A stretch of DNA of 16,696 nt. Origin: DASVLX01 sp035552275 (GTDB lineage: Bacteria; Actinomycetota; Actinomycetes; Mycobacteriales; Pseudonocardiaceae). Both the position numbers and the translations under genes were made by a program. Location of the stretch: NCBI GenBank assembly GCA_035552275.1, contig DASZLR010000258.1:1-16696 (forward strand), read 5' to 3'. Positions 14,115 through 16,696 of this stretch are shown piece by piece; the stretch's first letter is position 1, and each line of letters opens with the position of its first letter. Under the pieces are notes generated by a model. The model was given only the letters and a program-made list of their open reading frames with translations. It did no database searches and was not told where the DNA came from.

Positions 14115-14474
14115 ATGGCGGGGAACCGACCGGGGCCGCTGCTGCTCTGGCCGTACTACGCCTTCGGCGGGCGCCTTCCGCGGCGGTACGCGCAATGGGT
14201 GTTGCACGACCTGACCGGCCGCTACTGGCTGCTGCGCCACCAGATCCGCACGTTCGTCCAAACCCTGCCGGCGTGGCTGTTCCTGCTGTTGCCCGGTCCA
14301 CTGTCGCTGACGGCGCTGCTGCCGGTGTTCGTGATCCTGGGCGCGGAGTACATGGCGTTCTCGTTCGCCGATGAGATGCGCGACCACCGCCTGTATCAGC
14401 ACGGTTTCGCGCCGGACATGGTGCTGCCCCGCCGCGATCACGGCCGCGATCGCAACGAGGACGGCGGCGGATAG
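14115..14474 (+). CDS. DUF5313-like small membrane protein
   Basis: A 119-aa protein. The N-terminal half reads RPGPLLLWPYYAFGGRLPRR, then YAQWVLHDLTGRYWLLRHQI, a pattern I recognise from the actinobacterial DUF5313 family. Two hydrophobic segments follow (LPAWLFLLLPGPLSLTALLP and VFVILGAEYMAFSFA, about residues 53-88), then a polar tail (DEMRDHRLYQHGF) and a charged end. The ATG at 14115 is preferred over an upstream ATG at 14037 because the family similarity starts here. A TACGCT (14102-14107) just upstream is spaced so that the transcript could begin at the ATG itself, that is, leaderless. Function is unknown. Confidence 0.78.
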   Translation: MAGNRPGPLLLWPYYAFGGRLPRRYAQWVLHDLTGRYWLLRHQIRTFVQTLPAWLFLLLPGPLSLTALLPVFVILGAEYMAFSFADEMRDHRLYQHGFAPDMVLPRRDHGRDRNEDGGG

Positions 14475-14525
14475 GCGAATTACCCAACGCTGCTGGTTTC
14501 TGGTTTCGTGCGGGATGATGCGGGC

Positions 14526-15347
14526 ATGGCTGGCGTGATTGATGTGTGGATGCAGCATCCGACGCTGCGATTTCTGCGGCACGAGATGTTCGAGTCGTTG
14601 CGCCGGTGGACCGGCCAGGCGGTACCCGACGAGGAGCCCGCGGTCGAGTGGACCACCGCGGCGATGGACGCGGCCGGCGTCGACGTCGGTCTGCTCAGCG
14701 CCTGGCACGCGCCGGAGGGCCCGCTGATCGGCAACGACGAGGTGGCCGCGTTCGTCGCCAAGGCCCCTGATCGGCTGGCCGGGCTGGCCGCCGTGGACCT
14801 GCGCCGGCCGATGGACGCGGTGCGCGAACTGCGGCGGGCGGTGACCGAGGACGGCTTCATCGGCCTGCGAGTGGTGCCGTGGCTGTGGGAGCTCCCGCCG
14901 ACGGACCGCCGCTACTACCCGCTGTTCGCCGCGTGCGTCGAGCTGGGCGTGCCCTTCTGCACCCAGGTCGGGCACACCGGGCCGCTGCGGCCGTCGGAGA
15001 CCGGCCGGCCGATCCCCCACATCGACCAGGTCGCGTTGGACTTTCCCGAGCTGGTGATCGTCTGCGGGCACATCGGCTACCCGTGGACCGAGGAAATGGT
15101 GGCCGTCGCCCGCAAGCACCCGAACGTCTACATCGACACCTCCGCCTTCACGGTCCGGCGCTACCCGGACGAGTTGGTGCGGTATCTGCGCCGCGACGGG
15201 CGGAACAAGGTGCTGTTCGGCAGTAACTATCCGATGATCCAGCCGGTCCAGGCGTTGCGGGATCTGGACCAGCTCAAGCTGGACGACGACTCGCGTGAGC
15301 TGTTCCTGGCCGGCAACGCCCGCCGCGTCTTTCGGATGCCGTCCTGA
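14526..15347 (+). CDS. Amidohydrolase-fold (ACMSD-like) protein with altered metal site
   Basis: A 273-aa TIM-barrel protein of the Amidohydro_2 (ACMSD/related decarboxylase-hydrolase) type. The fold is seen in ADLRR-like VDLRRPMDAVRELRRAV, FIGLRVVPWLW, VPFCTQVGHTGP, LDFPELVIVCGHIGYPWTEE, HPNVYIDTSAF, KVLFGSNYPMI and the closing NARRVFRM. Unusually, the first-strand metal motif D-x-H-x-H is DVWMQ (D6, W8, Q10), and the usual Asp of FGSDYP is Asn (FGSNYP). The His of GHTG and GHIG remain. I recall relatives sharing the WMQHP opening, so this looks like a subfamily trait rather than a mutation. The start at 14526 gives MAGVIDVW; an in-frame ATG at 14508 is less likely. Substrate unknown, and it may not be a classical zinc hydrolase. 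Confidence 0.82.
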   Translation: MAGVIDVWMQHPTLRFLRHEMFESLRRWTGQAVPDEEPAVEWTTAAMDAAGVDVGLLSAWHAPEGPLIGNDEVAAFVAKAPDRLAGLAAVDLRRPMDAVRELRRAVTEDGFIGLRVVPWLWELPPTDRRYYPLFAACVELGVPFCTQVGHTGPLRPSETGRPIPHIDQVALDFPELVIVCGHIGYPWTEEMVAVARKHPNVYIDTSAFTVRRYPDELVRYLRRDGRNKVLFGSNYPMIQPVQALRDLDQLKLDDDSRELFLAGNARRVFRMPS

Positions 15348-15568
15348 GATTCGGCGGAGCGTGTCCGTCCACAGCGGACGACCAAAACAATGGTCAAGAA
15401 GGTTCGTCACTTCCTGCCACTTTCAACATATAGCGCGCTGGGGGGCTTGTGGCAAGACCCGGGTCGTGCCCCAGAATCTCCAGCCGAAGCCAGAAACGGC
15501 GGAAATCAGGGATTCGCACCGCGCGGAGCAGCTGGCCGAAAGCAAGCTTGTTCGAATGAGGGGGCTTC
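15348..15568. promoter_or_regulatory. Leader and promoter region of rox
   Basis: A 221-bp non-coding stretch. A small hairpin (GTCCG 15363-15367 / CGGAC 15375-15379) may end the amidohydrolase transcript. A possible -10, TATAGC (15429-15434), lies just upstream of the rifamycin-associated element, so the element would fall at or just after the transcription start; no convincing -35 is visible. GAGGGGG at 15557-15563 serves as ribosome-binding site. Confidence 0.45.
15442..15460 (+). promoter_or_regulatory. Rifamycin-associated element (RAE)
   Basis: GGGGCTTGTGGCAAGACCC is a 19-bp imperfect palindrome (arms GGGGCTTG / CAAGACCC, 7 of 8 paired, 3-nt centre). It matches the RAE as I recall it (GGGGCTTG...CAAGGCCC), described upstream of rifamycin-inactivation genes in actinomycetes and linked to rifamycin-inducible expression. 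It lies 108 bp before the start of a rifampicin monooxygenase gene, the expected context. Confidence 0.85.
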
Positions 15569-16696
15569 ATGATGGACGTGATCATCGCCGGCTGCGGACC
15601 GACCGGTTTGCTGCTGGCCGGCGAGTTGCGGCTGCACGGCGTGCACGTGCTCGTGCTGGAGAAGGAGACTGAGCCCACCCAGCACGTCCGGTCGCTGGGC
15701 CTGCACGCGCGCAGCATCGAGGTGATGGACCAGCGCGGTCTGCTGGAGCGGTTCCTCGCGGTCGGCAAGCAGTACCCGGTCGGCGGTTTCTTCGCCGCCA
15801 TCACCAAGCCGTCGCCGGATCGGCTGGACACCGCACATCCGTACGTCCTCGGTATCCCACAGCCCAGCACCGAGCGCCTGCTGGCCGAGCACGCCGCCGA
15901 ACTCGGCGCCGAGATCCGTCGCGACGCCGAACTGGTCGGGCTGAGCCAGGACGACGACGGGGTCACCGCCGAACTGGCCGACGGCACGCGGCTGCGCTCG
16001 CGCTACCTCGTCGGCTGCGACGGCGGCCGCAGCGCCGTGCGCAAGCTGCTCGGTGTCGGCTTCCCCGGCGAGCCCACCACGCGCGAGTGGCTGCTGGGCG
16101 AGATGGAGGTGACCGCGCCGCCCGAGGAGCTGGCAGCCGTGGTGGCCGAGGTCCGCAAGACCGAGAAGGGGTTTGGTGTCGGGCCCTACGGAGAGGGGCT
16201 GCACCGCGTCGTCGTGCCCGCCGAGGGGGTGACCGAGGACCGCGCGGCCCCGCCGACCCTTGACGAGGTCAAGCAGCGGCTACGGGCGTTCGCGGGCACC
16301 GACTTCGGCGTGCACGCACCGCGCTGGCTGTCCCGCTTCGGCAACGCGACCCGGCTCGCCGAGCGATACCGGATCGGCCGGGTGCTGCTGGCCGGCGACG
16401 CCGCGCACGTCCACCCGCCGATGGGCGGCCAGGGCCTCAACCTCGGTGTCCAGGACGCGTTCAACCTGGGCTGGAAACTGGCCGCCGAGGTCAACGGCTG
16501 GGCGCCGGAGGGGCTGCTGGACAGCTACCACACCGAACGGCACCCGGTGGCCGCCGACGTGCTGGACAACACCCGCGCGCAGTCCGAGCTGCTGTCCAGC
16601 GAGCCGGGTGCCCAGGCGGTGCGCCGGCTGTTGTCGGATCTGATGGACTTCGAGGAGGTGAACCGGTACCTTATCGAGAAGATCATCGCGATCGGG
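15569..16696 (+). CDS. rox: Rifampicin monooxygenase Rox (3' end beyond window)
   Basis: The first 376 residues of a flavoprotein of about 475 residues (group A FAD monooxygenase). It hydroxylates rifamycins with NADPH and O2, inactivating the drug. Visible motifs: FAD-binding G-x-G-x-x-G as GCGPTG (8-13); LGLHARSIEVMDQRGLLERF; DG motif CDGGRS (150-155); GD motif LLAGDAAHVHPPMGGQGLN (273-291); then DAFNLGWKLAAE and YHTERHPVAADVLDNTRAQ. The overall sequence closely follows the Nocardia/Streptomyces Rox proteins that I know. Two adjacent in-frame ATGs (15569 and 15572) follow GAGGGGG; either may be used. The RAE upstream agrees with rifamycin-induced expression. The frame is open to the window edge with no stop, so the gene appears intact so far. 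Confidence 0.92.
   Translation, partial: MMDVIIAGCGPTGLLLAGELRLHGVHVLVLEKETEPTQHVRSLGLHARSIEVMDQRGLLERFLAVGKQYPVGGFFAAITKPSPDRLDTAHPYVLGIPQPSTERLLAEHAAELGAEIRRDAELVGLSQDDDGVTAELADGTRLRSRYLVGCDGGRSAVRKLLGVGFPGEPTTREWLLGEMEVTAPPEELAAVVAEVRKTEKGFGVGPYGEGLHRVVVPAEGVTEDRAAPPTLDEVKQRLRAFAGTDFGVHAPRWLSRFGNATRLAERYRIGRVLLAGDAAHVHPPMGGQGLNLGVQDAFNLGWKLAAEVNGWAPEGLLDSYHTERHPVAADVLDNTRAQSELLSSEPGAQAVRRLLSDLMDFEEVNRYLIEKIIAIG

Noticed and set aside
15363..15379. Terminator after the amidohydrolase gene
   Set aside because: Only a 5-bp stem without a U-tract; kept as a remark rather than a feature.
9770..15410. Long minus-strand open frames (9770-11602, 11514-12956, 13821-15410)
   Set aside because: They have low-complexity composition, no domain and lie antisense to well-supported genes; high-GC shadow frames.
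1..16696. CRISPR array, tRNA, rRNA, insertion sequence
   Set aside because: No regularly spaced repeats, no tRNA/rRNA signature and no transposase reading frame seen on either strand.

Overview
High-GC actinobacterial DNA. The support for this is strong G/C bias at third codon positions, GTG starts, GC-rich hairpins without U-tracts, DrrAB-type transport genes, a DUF5313 gene, SCP-x/FadE-type lipid catabolism genes and a rifamycin monooxygenase preceded by a rifamycin-associated element. A filamentous or nocardioform actinomycete is likely; the genus cannot be fixed from the sequence.

Layout. (1) 1-2411: a TetR regulator (cut by the left edge) is divergent from a DrrA/DrrB-type ABC exporter pair with a 4-bp overlap. 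Two operator-like copies lie in the promoter, and a perfect 16-bp GC hairpin closes the unit. (2) 2412-7161: an accessory region rich in short hypothetical genes and decay. On the minus strand run a 94-aa Cys-containing protein, a 73-aa protein, an XRE regulator, an ASCH-domain protein and a frameshifted small gene. Divergent from them is a 346-aa protein with an HTH-like N-terminus and a beta-rich C-terminus. Next come a frameshifted PLP-dependent D-cysteine desulfhydrase/ACC deaminase-like pseudogene and an HD-domain phosphohydrolase. Short duplicated pieces of the small-gene cassette sit at 2412-2451 and 6508-6530. (3) 7213-13811: a TetR regulator is divergent from a five-gene acyl-CoA degradation operon: SCP-x-type thiolase, SRPBCC protein, double-hotdog MaoC hydratase, SDR dehydrogenase and fused double acyl-CoA dehydrogenase. 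Two perfect 15-bp palindromes lie over the shared promoter. (4) 14115-15347: a DUF5313 membrane protein and an amidohydrolase-fold protein lacking several usual metal ligands. (5) 15348-16696: a rifamycin-associated element and the first 376 codons of a rifampicin monooxygenase that runs off the right edge.

How they fit together. The thiolase operon supplies all four classes of beta-oxidation step (dehydrogenation, hydration, oxidation, thiolysis) but no acyl-CoA ligase. It looks like a dedicated pathway for a branched or ring-bearing acyl-CoA that is released from repression when substrate appears. The ABC exporter and Rox are two independent drug-response modules, each with its own recognisable regulatory DNA. 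The middle region looks like a site of small-gene turnover. Two frameshifts there are visible by eye, and both would need read-level confirmation.
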